A model generated the notes under the pieces. That model was not told the DNA's origin. It saw nothing but the letters and a program-made list of their open reading frames with translations, and did not search any database. The position numbers were made by a program, and so were the translations under genes. From Mesostigma viride (taxonomy: Eukaryota > Streptophyta > Mesostigmatophyceae > Mesostigmatales > Mesostigmataceae): DNA of 24,129 nucleotides. Location of the stretch: the NCBI GenBank assembly GCA_009746045.1, contig RPFO01000397.1, forward strand, positions 1 through 24,129. The letters are read 5' to 3'. This document shows, in pieces, positions 18,401 to 24,129 of the stretch. Numbering within the stretch: the first letter of the stretch is position 1; the number at the start of each line of letters is the position of its first letter.

Positions 18401-20686
18401 TCTTAGGCACAGGCGGGCGCCTGGGCCTAGCCGGGCACCTGGCCCGCACAGATAAGTCAGGTAGACACATCAGATAGACTAGCTGGCACCAAGCCCGCCC
18501 AGCCTGGGCGTTATCGGTCCTCATGCACCTGGCGTGCCCCATGCAGGCCGCGCGCGGCAGGGCCGCCACCCCGGTGAACTTTTCGTGATAGACTCGGCAT
18601 GGGGACATGTGCTACCCTAGACATGATGGGCTCACACCCGGGCAGCCCCCTCACCCTGGTTTGTCTGTAATATGGAGGCAGATGGTACGCAAGGATAGAT
18701 GGCAAGTAGTGATGAAGGAGACCGCCCCCAAGTCTGTGGGGGCTCCCCCTGTTACCAAGTATGGCATTCATAGCGATTCGGGCGGCGTGGTGCCCACAGT
18801 ACCCTGTACATAACTAGGACCGGTAGATAGCGTACATCATCCGTTCCATCCCATGTTCCCCTCCCACTGAGGACTTATGCTCACGTGACGCAGTCACGTG
18901 TCTATTAATTAATTAATTAATTAATTAATTAATCCTGGACTAATTAAAAATTAAATTAAATTATAACATGCCTCCGTTGGGCGGGTCATGTAGCACATAT
19001 TCCATGTTGGATGGGTGGAGGTGCGAGAAGCCGCGCGAACTAACCTAACTCTAAGCTATCTAGTCTAGAAAATCCTAACTACACTACTCAGCAAAATGCC
19101 CCTTCCTCTTGGGAGGGGTGGTGGCTTGCCCACAGGGGCTGGCGTGTGAGCCTGGACAATCTTCTGCCACCTCGATCTTCTTGTTCTGCATGGCAGTCCA
19201 AAGAAGGCAGAGGGAGTGGATGCGGTGTTCAATCTGAGCTGGGACCACTAGTTCGATTGGCCAGCAACATCTCGGGGTGTAGTTCATGGCAGGTTTACAT
19301 AGCTTCCTGGGAATGTCCTTGGGGCCATGGACCAGGTCAAGCTAGATATGCCGCCCTGGTTGACCGAGCTAGCCTGCATGGACTAATGTCTTGATGTAGC
19401 ACATGGATGAATCGACAAACGTGGATAAGATAACGGCAGGCACAAGCTTCCATGGATCTTCCAATTTTTTACGCCGGCCAGCGCTGTGCTGTCTCACCGA
19501 TATGGCGAACGTTGCATGCAAAATCTAGCTTTGACAGGACTGATCTTAGCGATTCGGGCTGCGGTGCCCACCACCCTGCATGCATTGTTCTAGAAGCTAG
19601 CTAGATAGTCAACCATCGCATTCCACTACCGTCCCGGCCAATGAAGGCTTATAAATGCTCACGTGATGCAGTCTACATGTGTACATTCCCCAAGCTCCTA
19701 ATGACACCTGCGCTGGCATGCACCTCAATTTATCCATAGCATTTATACACACGTGACTTAGAGATTGCGCTTACGCTGGATAGTGGCCAGTCGCATAGTA
19801 CTCTGAAAAATTTTTTATCGTGTGCATATATTACATGTGAACTTGTTTGCCACGAGCAGCAGTTGCCGGTCCAAGCCAACCACAGGCGATTACCTGCGAT
19901 GCAGGTAAGGAAATACCAGCCAAGAAAAGTTATGCACTACTACATCACAAGTGCAGGCATCAGCTGTCCAACAAAACAGACAAGTCCAAGCAGTCAAGTC
20001 TCCACTCAGCCCATGGGGAACCTGGGCATATCTGCCAACATGGCTGAAAAAAAGGGCTCTGCCCAAACGCAGATTGAAAGGTATTATAAACACATGGTTT
20101 TACATCATGGGCAGCTGGCGACAGTACGCAGCTGATGGTTCGACCCTGCCTGTTGAGCAAGGAAAATTATCTATGCGGGCACTAGAGATACCTAAGGCAT
20201 GCCAGCACCACGCCCCAGGCAGTCCTATTCGTATTGGACAATGAGATTCCAACAATTAACCAGGGGCGGACTAACAAGGCTGACATGGGCGCTTGTGCCT
20301 TTGGGAAGCTATTTATAATCCCCCTGGTCCCACGATTCCCGCTGAGCTGTTATGTCACAGGAAATGAGTGCAGTCCTGACTTGGATGACAACGCGGTCGT
20401 AACCGATGCAGCCTTATCCCCATTCGTGAGCCCCCCTCGCGCAGAAGCGGTCGAAGAGGCTGGCGCGGTAGACGTGCGATCAACAGCACTTTCTTTTCGT
20501 CGCCGCAGCTGGGATCCGGAGCCACTCCCAGGCACGTCAGCACCCCCTGCCGTGCCTGCGCCCGCTGTTAGCTCGATGCCCTCTGATGAGTGTACCCTTG
20601 GATTTGAGCTGCTGCCGCTTCCCCGGCTGGCGCTGCCTCCCACTGTGAGGCATGAGCGAACAAATGACAGAAAATGTAAGGCGTGA
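11621..20686 (+). CDS. Putative single-pass membrane protein of unknown family, two exons, 374 residues
   Basis: Exon 1 is 11621-12419 and exon 2 is 20361-20686. The start is ATG in a favourable CCCATGG context. The donor A/GTAAGT (phase 1) and the acceptor GTCACAG/GA (phase 1) are compatible, and the spliced frame ends at TGA 20684-20686. The N-terminal part has two copies of a 33-35 residue repeat (FREW...HPD..GLRGGDLG.YQQVY, residues 10-44 and 45-78). Next comes a roughly 160-residue soluble-looking region, one hydrophobic segment of about 23 residues (about 241-264, CFVLGLGLSLCSLVLGAIGV), and a Pro/Ala/Ser-rich tail. There is no obvious signal peptide. I do not recognise the family. The pairing of the exons across 7.9 kb rests on matching phase and consensus sites only. 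Without splicing, exon 1 would read on to a stop at 12551-12553. Confidence 0.5.
12471..12907 (+). repeat. 55-57 bp direct repeats flanking a 325-bp segment
   Basis: The block from tctcattaga to catgcccca occurs at 12471-12525 and again at 12851-12907 with few changes. The 325 bp between them end in a taattaatt-like tail. This fits either a small insertion with a long target-site duplication or a local tandem duplication. The second copy directly precedes the 5' break of LINE A2. Confidence 0.75.
12908..13022 (+). pseudogene. LINE A2 reverse transcriptase, piece 1
   Basis: Encodes the start of the RT core (DPANYSGVCIQSAALKLF through NRLRSALDCHL). It is interrupted at gactgtcacctt by the LINE A1 insertion. 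Confidence 0.85.
13011..13069. repeat. Duplicated LINE A1 3' junction with extra target-site copy
   Basis: gactgtcacctt occurs at 13011-13022 and 13058-13069. Between them is a 35-bp unit consisting of a TTAA tail plus the last bases of a family-A 3' end. This is more than one simple insertion would leave. Confidence 0.85.
13162..15348 (-). CDS. LINE A1 reverse transcriptase
   Basis: The frame is open for about 728 codons down to TAG at 13164-13162. It includes a linker region, FYAAVGPDQLPAPVIKLTA, ANYRGVCIQSAALKLF, the catalytic DFIKAFDSVLW, GVWQGCVLSPYLF, YADDITLIEK, LLGSW, and the post-RT TYGAETWTL and WRQMVRKDRW motifs. Both metal-binding Asp regions are present. The enzyme would copy element RNA at the nicked target. 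No own start codon is evident. It would be reached from the endonuclease frame by a -1 shift, or the shift is a one-base deletion. Confidence 0.88.
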   Translation of the reverse strand, partial: APRRPPRFTSLHRLPAVIQARQALRDNSDPARYARLKADYHSAIRQATKEQEDLHVREYFAHLKDQHGKYAWTRLRHAQRPAGGAQPAPRTLSGSPQQQLDQWYSSQSRLLGAPPPPPPLGPLAAARLAVAPADVPAPPTPPAAEQDYTYPALTEPLADPNELPPFTELELSTAAKQLRFYAAVGPDQLPAPVIKLTALTGFLLDVCNRILLADAPPIPEWQHSYRIMLYKNKGSPDDPANYRGVCIQSAALKLFMRMILNRLRSALDCHLGESQMGFRPGRNTVMAIFVARRLFEEIALLQPGEFPAILIFVDFIKAFDSVLWDALWAVLARARVPTPLITVIRTLYEGSTTSVRTQHGITPPCPLQTGVWQGCVLSPYLFIIVVDYVMRQARARFASIAGRAPGLAITNELGEGGPTNKQNLLADLIYADDITLIEKPESAQLWLDCLALEARAVGLEISPKTEALALGMAGPPPTLRLLDDAEVNYPPSGRFKLLGSWLPDCEDDMTTRIGMAWAHLHDHRRWWSNPALPRIVKRDLFKVVILTILTYGAETWTLMQELEQRLDGVTKMLRKALNIPFGLHISNEDLYADLPYVSHIIRHRRLGLAGHLARTDQVDTSDRLAGTKPAQPGRYVLTWRAPGRARQGRHPWTFRDRLGMDMCYTRRDGLTPGQPPGLSVIWRQMVRKDRWQVVMKETTPKPVGAPRVTKYGIHSDSGRGAHTPVTRT
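15346..15892 (-). CDS. LINE A1 endonuclease fragment (5'-truncated)
   Basis: The frame opens at the truncation point and encodes the second half of an exonuclease-endonuclease-phosphatase domain: TANTRF, then GTERCIDYVVM and SDHRIVTARIRLRF. These correspond to the conserved D-Y and SDH active-site regions of LINE endonucleases, which nick the target DNA. The N-terminal half with the catalytic E and the GDFN region is absent. A frame change near 15341-15350, in a six-C run, separates it from the RT. Confidence 0.8.
15893..15964 (+). pseudogene. LINE A2 reverse transcriptase, piece 2
   Basis: Resumes at DCHLGESQMGF, GRNTV and FVAR, with small indels, exactly where piece 1 stopped. It is interrupted again at ttcgtcgcgcg by a family-B copy. 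Confidence 0.85.
15965..16172 (+). mobile_element. Short family-B copy inserted in LINE A2
   Basis: About 208 bp flanked by ttcgtcgcgcg (15954-15964) and ttcgtcgtgcg (16173-16183). It begins at the cccacagaactt block, so it is 5'-truncated relative to the 16761-17993 copy. It ends with the stem-loop at 16095-16122 and a long TTAA-rich tail. Without coding capacity it looks SINE-like, but it is more simply a truncated LINE 3' end. Confidence 0.85.
16173..16760 (+). pseudogene. LINE A2 reverse transcriptase, piece 3 (catalytic core, inactivated)
   Basis: Contains the recognisable DFIKAFDSVLW motif, the LYEGSTTSVRT and GVWQGCVLS regions, and a block whose YADD has become YVDN. An in-frame TAA follows SVRT. 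It is interrupted near gctctcgcat by the large family-B insertion. Confidence 0.85.
17030..17069 (-). repeat. Internal family-B type stem-loop
   Basis: The 11-bp perfect arms gggttaatgct and agcattaaccc enclose the loop core shared with the terminal stem-loops (ctccccaacggg on the minus strand). Confidence 0.85.
17171..17356 (-). pseudogene. Family-B LINE C-terminal coding fragment
   Basis: The frame encodes GLSVMWKKMMDKAKWAQVIE followed by PAVGKPRVAHVVG and a stop. It matches position for position the C-terminal motif of family A (GLSVIWRQMVRKDRW...PVGAPRV). This links family B to the same LINE lineage although no RT core remains. Confidence 0.75.
17364..17397. repeat. 34-bp near-palindrome built of three overlapping perfect palindromes
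   Basis: GGCTGGGCCCAGCC (17364-17377), CCCACGTGGG (17376-17385) and GGCCGGGCCCGGCC (17384-17397) overlap by two bases each. The whole is symmetric around CACGTG except for one base pair in each half. Confidence 0.9.
17994..18830 (+). pseudogene. LINE A2 reverse transcriptase, piece 4 (thumb and C-terminal domain)
   Basis: Continues with PPPTLRLLD, the LTYGAETWTL motif, LDGNVTKML and the C-terminal VIWRQMVRKDRWQVVMKET motif, with an in-frame TAA and several frameshifts. The 3' UTR follows. Confidence 0.85.
18882..18900 (+). repeat. LINE family-A 3'-terminal hairpin
   Basis: A perfect hairpin cacgtgac-gca-gtcacgtg directly precedes the tctat(TTAA)n tail of A2. The same hairpin sits at 13088-13106 in A1. 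Confidence 0.9.
18936..19300 (-). mobile_element. Third related LINE (family C), degenerate 3' end
   Basis: Read on the minus strand, it contains a frameshifted C-terminal motif (SLCLLWTAMQNKK, then in another frame RWQKIVQAHTPAPVGKPPP). A 3' UTR with tagatagctta-type sequence shared with family B follows, then a decayed stem-loop near 18967-18996 and an AT-rich tail abutting the A2 tail. The upper boundary is uncertain and may reach 19500. Confidence 0.6.
19301..19544. other. Unassigned interval in the LINE-rich intron
   Basis: Probably the 5' continuation of the family-C copy, but no motif was recognised. Confidence 0.35.
19545..19682 (+). mobile_element. LINE family A 3'-end fragment (A5)
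   Basis: It starts at the tagcgattcggg block found at the end of the family-A ORF and follows the 3' UTR to a degenerate hairpin (cacgtgatgcagtctacatg). About 138 bp, strongly 5'-truncated, no TTAA tail retained. Confidence 0.75.
19683..20360 (+). other. Distal part of the long intron, no feature recognised
   Basis: Moderate-GC sequence between the last LINE fragment and the acceptor at 20360. Open frames here have no coding-like composition. Confidence 0.45.
20361..20686 (+). CDS. Candidate terminal exon of the membrane-protein gene
   Basis: A good acceptor (ctgttatgtcacag) precedes a GC-rich open stretch encoding an acidic then Pro/Ala/Ser-rich tail that ends in CKA and TGA. A TGTAA poly(A)-like signal lies 20 nt after the stop. 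The alternative is a terminal exon of some other plus-strand transcript. Confidence 0.5.
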
Positions 20687-21371
20687 GCGAGTAAATAATA
20701 GAAAATGTAAGGTGTGAGCGAAAGCATCATGCACGCATGCTGCATTGAAAAGGCAGACATGAATGGCCAGGTTTACACGATGGACATGCAAGAGGCTTAG
20801 GGCTCAAGCAGCAAGAACTACCCTATAACAAAGCTGACATGACATCTCCTTTGACAGAAACCCATTAGCTTCAAGAAATGGAAACTATTCACATAGCTTC
20901 CCCAGTTATTGATGACTGCAGGCAGAGGCTTCTAGCTCAGCCGAAATAAATACTGAAAGCTCAGCCAAGCATTTTGAGCACGCAGGAAAATGTCAGGCAG
21001 GGTGAGACCATTTCGATTCTCGAGGATCTTCCAACGGCCGTGTTTGTTCTAGCTGTGCACGGATGCCAGCTCCTGAGCCCGGCGATTTGGACGCCATAAC
21101 CACATACTACAGCACATCCGTAAGCACATACTACAGCACAAACATATGCACAAACTACAGAAGTACATAGTACTACTCTACGAGGAAATTGGACCAGAGG
21201 GCAGCAATGGCAGGGCATCATCGCAAGACATGGATGATGCGGCTGAGCCCCTTGGGCAGACCGCCCTGCGAAGGGCGGCTAATTATGGCCACAATACACA
21301 GATCTCCAAAGCTAAAAGACAAACAGGTGTAACTCATCGCGCAAAGGACCCACGTGGGTGGTCGCACGCAC
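20687..21371. other. Interval between the membrane-protein stop and the RHD3-like exon
   Basis: The two genes converge here, so both 3' ends should lie in it. Possible minus-strand terminal-exon acceptors for the RHD3-like gene include tttgtcttttag near 21310 and ccttcgcag near 21270. Neither gives a recognisable C-terminus. Short tgcacatactacagcac-type repeats occur at 21100-21160. Confidence 0.4.
20706..20710 (+). terminator. TGTAA poly(A)-like signal
   Basis: TGTAA is the usual polyadenylation signal in chlorophyte algae. This copy sits 20 nt after the proposed TGA stop. A second TGTAA at 20675-20679 lies just before the stop, within a short local duplication (gaaaatgtaagg.gtgagcga). Confidence 0.35.
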
Positions 21372-21474
21372 CGTCGGCGTTCTGAAGGAACTGCATGGCG
21401 TCGTTGATGAGCTTGGCCACCATCACACTGGCGGTGGGCAGGATGCGTCCGACGACCGTCATGATGCCGGGCAC
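21372..21474 (-). CDS. RHD3: RHD3-like exon, PG...LPT region
   Basis: The acceptor cacccctcag/GTG was chosen because it restores the expected VPGIM...LPT alignment in phase 0. The frame is also open upstream to about 21610, but that part (for example GRGPHCWYYHP) has no family match. The donor is GACG/GTGCGT, phase 1. Confidence 0.7.
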
Positions 21475-23437
21475 CTGAGGGGTGTGGGGATGGTAGTACC
21501 AACAGTGTGGCCCTCTCCCCAAGTCCTGTGTGAGCTCGATTAGGAGGCATGAACCATCATGGCGGTGCAGGTGCACCTTGTGCACCCAGAGCAGGTGATA
21601 GTTGTACATCCTGCACCTGCAGGTTGTCGCCCTGATTGTATTACAAACCCATAGATGCCCCTTTCTCAGGGCTATGTGTTACATATGCTCCCCACGGAGC
21701 TATGTTCTTAATTAATTAATTAACCGTGTGGCGGGTGTCAGTGGCAACGACAGCATCGGGGGCAAGCCACCAACCGCAATATGGCAACACCACTACACCA
21801 CCACAAGGTTTGCGATGGTGCCCTGTAGGTAATGATCACGGCACCGGCAGGAAAGAGCACCACGCTTCACGCGACATGAGGGACAACTCCCATGTCGCGC
21901 AGCGTGATGAAAAACTTCACAGTGAGATGTTTGGTCAGCAGCACAGCAGGGGGAGAGTCGATTAAAATTATAAGCCGTATAAAAAGCGGCGCAGTGGGAT
22001 GTAATAAATAGATGGGAATGAGGGACCTTCCACGCTGGGTGCGGACCAACTTTTAAAGGGGTGTCGACCTACTTCGTCCAGGCCCTTCCACGCTTGGGCA
22101 CCGTATTCCAATTTCAGGCCCGGACCCTTCCATGCTGGTCACCTATTTCCTCAAAAAGTTCTGATCTGTCAGTACTTTTGGCTGGGCGAAACCAATTTCG
22201 GCTTGTCCCACCCCAAAATTTTGGGGTGGGACAAGCCGAAATTGGTGTCGTTGTCGAAGTACGTAGTAGCCCGTAGTAGCTCACAACGTGACGACGGACT
22301 GCCCGCGTCCCGTAACTTTACGCCATAAATTTAAGGAAATTGGCCACGGAGGAGAAATTGGTCAGGAAAATGGGGTGTGTCCAGACAATGTTACAGTACA
22401 GTGACCGTTACAGTGACCGGCGTGCCCAATGAAACTTGGTTACATCGAACCCAGCGTGGAAGCCCCCTAAGCAAACTACACAAGAAAAGCAGGAACAGGA
22501 TGGACGACGTATTCACACTTCTATCTCATTATATTTAGTTCCATCTAACTGCATGGGGGATGCATGCGATAGGAAACCTTGGACGTAGCCACCAAACATC
22601 ATAGCAGAAAAGTGCAACGCAACCAAAAGGACATAGGAGCCTAGCTGAAAAACGACGTATTATTGTTTACACACAGGAGAGGTATGCAGTCATGGGCCTC
22701 TCAAGAACGCGTCCGGCACTCATAATCTAAAATCCAACACAGGCCCTCTTGCCTATGACTGCCACCTTGGCACCCCCACGTTTCTTGTTTTCAACTTTGC
22801 ATCCCCTCGGGGCCTGCCTAAGGGTCTTGCCATAAGTAGCTCATCTGCCTGCCCGCGCGACCCGTCCTTTTCCACCCACACAACCCCAGCCCGCACTACA
22901 ATTACCCACCCATCCACCCCGTCCTGCCCTGCACCGCCCCATTCCGCGCTACCTTACCCCATTAAATAATTGATTGTCTCACACCCAGACGTAACCCCAC
23001 ACCGCCCACCCGAGCCAAACTCACCTCCACGCCCGCCACTTTTCACTGGGTCCTTCCGGTCCCCTTCCCATCCTTCCCACTCCCCTTTCTCTACCCCTCC
23101 CCTCCTTCCTTTCCCTCCCACCCAATCCCATAACATGCCAGAATTCGCCATAGCTGCCCCTTCAACTGGGGTGAAATTCCCCAGTTCCAGTGCCATCCCT
23201 CCCCGACCTATTCCATTCCATTCAATCCTCCCCCCTCCCTTTATCCACCCGTACATGCCACACAGGCAATGCGCTGGGCCGCGCCATCCACCAGCCCAAA
23301 AGGCAAGTCCTGCACCGTGCTCCTCTGCTACCACACGCACCAGCCCAAACTGGAAGTCCTGCATGATGTTCATCTGCTGCCACAGTGCGCGCGCCAGCAC
23401 ACCAAACACCGCCAGCACGAGCAGCCAGAACGGGTTC
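21372..23437 (-). CDS. RHD3: RHD3/SEY1-like ER-shaping GTPase, two internal exons (partial)
   Basis: Exon 23437-23341 (97 nt) and exon 21474-21372 (103 nt) join in phase 0. Together they encode RNPFWLLVLAVFGVLARALW, then QQMNIMQDFQFGL, then VPGIMTVVGRILPT and AKLINDAMQFL. This reproduces the signature of plant RHD3 and yeast SEY1 near the C-terminus: the second half of the membrane hairpin, an aromatic/ALW element, and the amphipathic PG...LPT helix region. The family consists of atlastin-like dynamin GTPases that fuse ER tubules. The GTPase domain and the first membrane segment would lie to the right of the window. The incoming codon is split as xx/G, consistent with Arg or Lys before NP. 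The 3' terminal exon is not resolved. Confidence 0.75.
21650..21722 (+). mobile_element. Very short family-B-like 3' end
   Basis: The stem-loop at 21682-21704 (catatgctcc, loop ccac, ggagctatg) is followed by ttcttaattaattaattaa. It has the same architecture as the family-B 3' ends, with different stem bases. Confidence 0.55.
21861..21907. repeat. Imperfect inverted repeat
   Basis: The arms cacgct...gcgacatg and catgtcgc...agcgtg surround a loop of about 12 nt, with an internal mismatch of a few bases. No function is apparent. Confidence 0.6.
22027..22462. mobile_element. MITE-like non-autonomous element with terminal inverted repeats
   Basis: cttccacgctgggtgcg at 22027-22043 is matched in inverted orientation, with one mismatch, by 22446-22462. 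Subterminal repeats of ccttcca.gct occur near 22083 and 22126. The roughly 436-bp element has no open frame of note and contains a perfect palindrome. A target-site duplication was not identified. Confidence 0.5.
22191..22246. repeat. Perfect 56-bp palindrome without spacer
   Basis: The 28-bp arm 22191-22218 (starts accaatttcgg, ends ccccaaaa) is the exact reverse complement of 22219-22246. It could extrude as a cruciform or give a hairpin RNA. Confidence 0.97.
22463..22839. other. Intronic interval, no feature recognised
   Basis: Moderate-GC intron sequence between the MITE-like element and a C-rich tract. No repeat or coding signal was seen. Confidence 0.5.
23291..23389. repeat. Tandem duplication of about 49 bp across an exon-intron boundary
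   Basis: 23291-23339 and 23340-23389 both begin ccagcccaaa and share most positions (for example aagtcctgca, tctgct.ccaca). The second unit is exon 3' end and the first is the start of the intron of the RHD3-like gene. Confidence 0.85.
23341..23437 (-). CDS. RHD3: RHD3-like exon, second membrane segment
   Basis: The acceptor is tgccccgcag/G and the donor CTG/GTGCGT. It encodes a hydrophobic segment followed by ALWQQMNI. Its 3' half is tandemly duplicated into the downstream intron, so a second, similar donor exists about 49 nt further on. Confidence 0.75.
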
Positions 23438-23445
23438 CTGCGGGG

Positions 23446-23780
23446 CACAGAAAGAAAAAGGGGGGAGGGGGGAAAGGAGAGTGTACGAGTGTGTGTGGGG
23501 GGGGCGAGAGAGAATCCACAGATGGAGAATGTCATGTCTTGCGAGTTTACATACTGGCAGGACAAAGAAAGGGGGGGAGGGGGGGGCGACAAAGAAAGGG
23601 GGGGAAGGGGGGGGACAAAGAAAGGGGGAGGAGAGAGAAAACATGGATGCAGAATATTAGGTCTTGCGAGTTTACAGAGTACGAGCAGGACAAAGAAAGG
23701 GGTGGGTGGGTGGGAGGAGAGAGAAGACATGGATGCATAATATTAGGTCCTCCAAGTAACAGGCTCCTGCGGGATAAAAA
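23446..23780. repeat. Purine-rich minisatellite, unit about 115-125 bp
   Basis: Each unit contains aaagaaagggg plus a G tract, a gagagaga stretch, a catggatgca.aat.ttaggt block, and cttgcgagtttaca...gcaggac. About three units are present, with sub-repeats of gacaaagaaaggggg in the middle unit. On the coding (minus) strand this is a long polypyrimidine region ending at the 23438 acceptor. The plus strand has several G runs suited to G-quadruplexes. Confidence 0.85.
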
Positions 23781-24129
23781 AGGACGGGACCGCGTGCGGG
23801 GGTGGAGGTGGGAGTGGGAGTGGGAGAGAGAAACCCCCTAAATCCTGAGACATGTCCAGCCGCATATGCAGATGATCAAGCCGAGTAACGTTTGATGAGG
23901 ACTGGGTCCCTGTGGCAGGACCCTCATGGGGTGGGAGACACTCACCCAGCTTTATAATGCAAGCAGAGAAAAGAACATCTCCTCTTATAAACAGGCAGAT
24001 GACCAGCTGTCAAGAGGCGGGCAGGATAGCTCACCTTCCCTTGTGCATCCAAGGGCCCACATCAGCCTACGGTGACCACACGTGCAGACATGCGCATATG
24101 CATGTACACCCGCAATGGAGTGTACACAG
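23781..24129. other. Right-edge interval, presumably RHD3-like intron
   Basis: The preceding RHD3 exon should encode the first membrane segment. No such frame was found here, so it probably lies beyond the window. A ggaag/gtgagct donor-like site on the minus strand near 24030-24035 has no convincing exon behind it. Confidence 0.4.

Larger units (their letters stand above)
12908..18935 (+). mobile_element. LINE family A, copy A2, split by three nested insertions
   Basis: The pieces at 12908-13022, 15893-15964, 16173-16760 and 17994-18935 join into one collinear family-A element, running from the start of the RT core to the 3' hairpin (18882-18900) and a (TTAA)n tail ending near 18933. The intervening DNA is three later insertions with target-site duplications. 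Compared with A1 this copy is decayed: it has frameshifts, an in-frame TAA at the position of QHG, and loss of the catalytic YADD. Confidence 0.88.
21475..23340 (-). other. RHD3: RHD3-like intron with inserted repeats
   Basis: A 1.87-kb intron. It holds a TTAA-tailed family-B fragment (21650-21722), a hairpin (21861-21907), a MITE-like element (22027-22462) with a perfect palindrome, and a C-rich plus-strand tract at 22840-23240 that gives spurious proline-rich frames. Confidence 0.6.

Noticed and set aside
20130-20150. tRNA B-box-like ggttcgaccctgcc
   Set aside because: No matching A box, acceptor stem or cloverleaf could be folded around it.
21475-21609. Upstream extension of the RHD3-like exon (HLLWVHKVHLHRHDG, GRGPHCWYYHP)
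   Set aside because: The frame is open and GC3-rich, but the family alignment resumes exactly at VPGIM after a good acceptor. The extension is treated as intron, with residual doubt.
22954-23740. Two long opposite frames (about 256 codons each) over the C/G-rich region
   Set aside because: Composition is driven by mono- and dinucleotide-biased repeats. Only the short RHD3-like exon inside has family resemblance and splice sites.

Overview
The window is eukaryotic nuclear DNA, most likely from the green lineage and probably a chlorophyte alga. Three intron-containing genes can be reconstructed from motif-anchored GT-AG junctions. A UPF1/SEN1-type helicase and an RHD3/SEY1-type GTPase both have their closest remembered relatives in plants. 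A TGTAA motif, the poly(A) signal used by many chlorophytes, lies 20 nt after one stop codon. The rest is introns and non-LTR retrotransposon debris. There is no prokaryotic gene organisation, and I found no RNA gene or CRISPR array.

Layout, left to right. Positions 1-424 hold a degenerate GC-rich coding remnant on the minus strand. Positions 696-1305 and 1595-2150 are 3' ends of two LINE families. Positions 2137-10576 (minus) carry an eight-exon SF1B helicase of about 1,177 codons. All seven of its introns are phase 0, and the 29-codon exon 7 (4294-4380) is not seen as an open frame of any length. Positions 10577-11620 are a divergent promoter region containing a tandem duplication of about 300 bp. 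Positions 11621-20686 (plus) look like a two-exon gene for a single-pass membrane protein of 374 residues. Its intron of about 7.9 kb (12420-20360) is filled with nested retrotransposons. Positions 20687-24129 (minus) contain two consecutive exons of an RHD3/SEY1-like ER-shaping GTPase. Its intron holds a MITE-like element with a perfect 56-bp palindrome, and a minisatellite abuts an acceptor site.

The retrotransposon nest is the most striking part. A plus-strand LINE (A2, 12908-18935) is split by three later insertions: a nearly intact minus-strand LINE of the same family (A1, 13070-15892), a short family-B copy (15965-16172), and a 1.2-kb family-B copy (16761-17993). Each is framed by target-site duplications of 10-12 bp, so the order of events can be read. 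Family A encodes an AP-type endonuclease and a YADD reverse transcriptase of RTE-like type. Families A, B and C end in a 3' stem-loop followed by a TTAA-repeat tail and share a related C-terminal protein motif. This suggests related elements using a common 3'-end recognition strategy.

Splice junctions and protein assignments come from reading motifs by eye. No transcript or database evidence was available.
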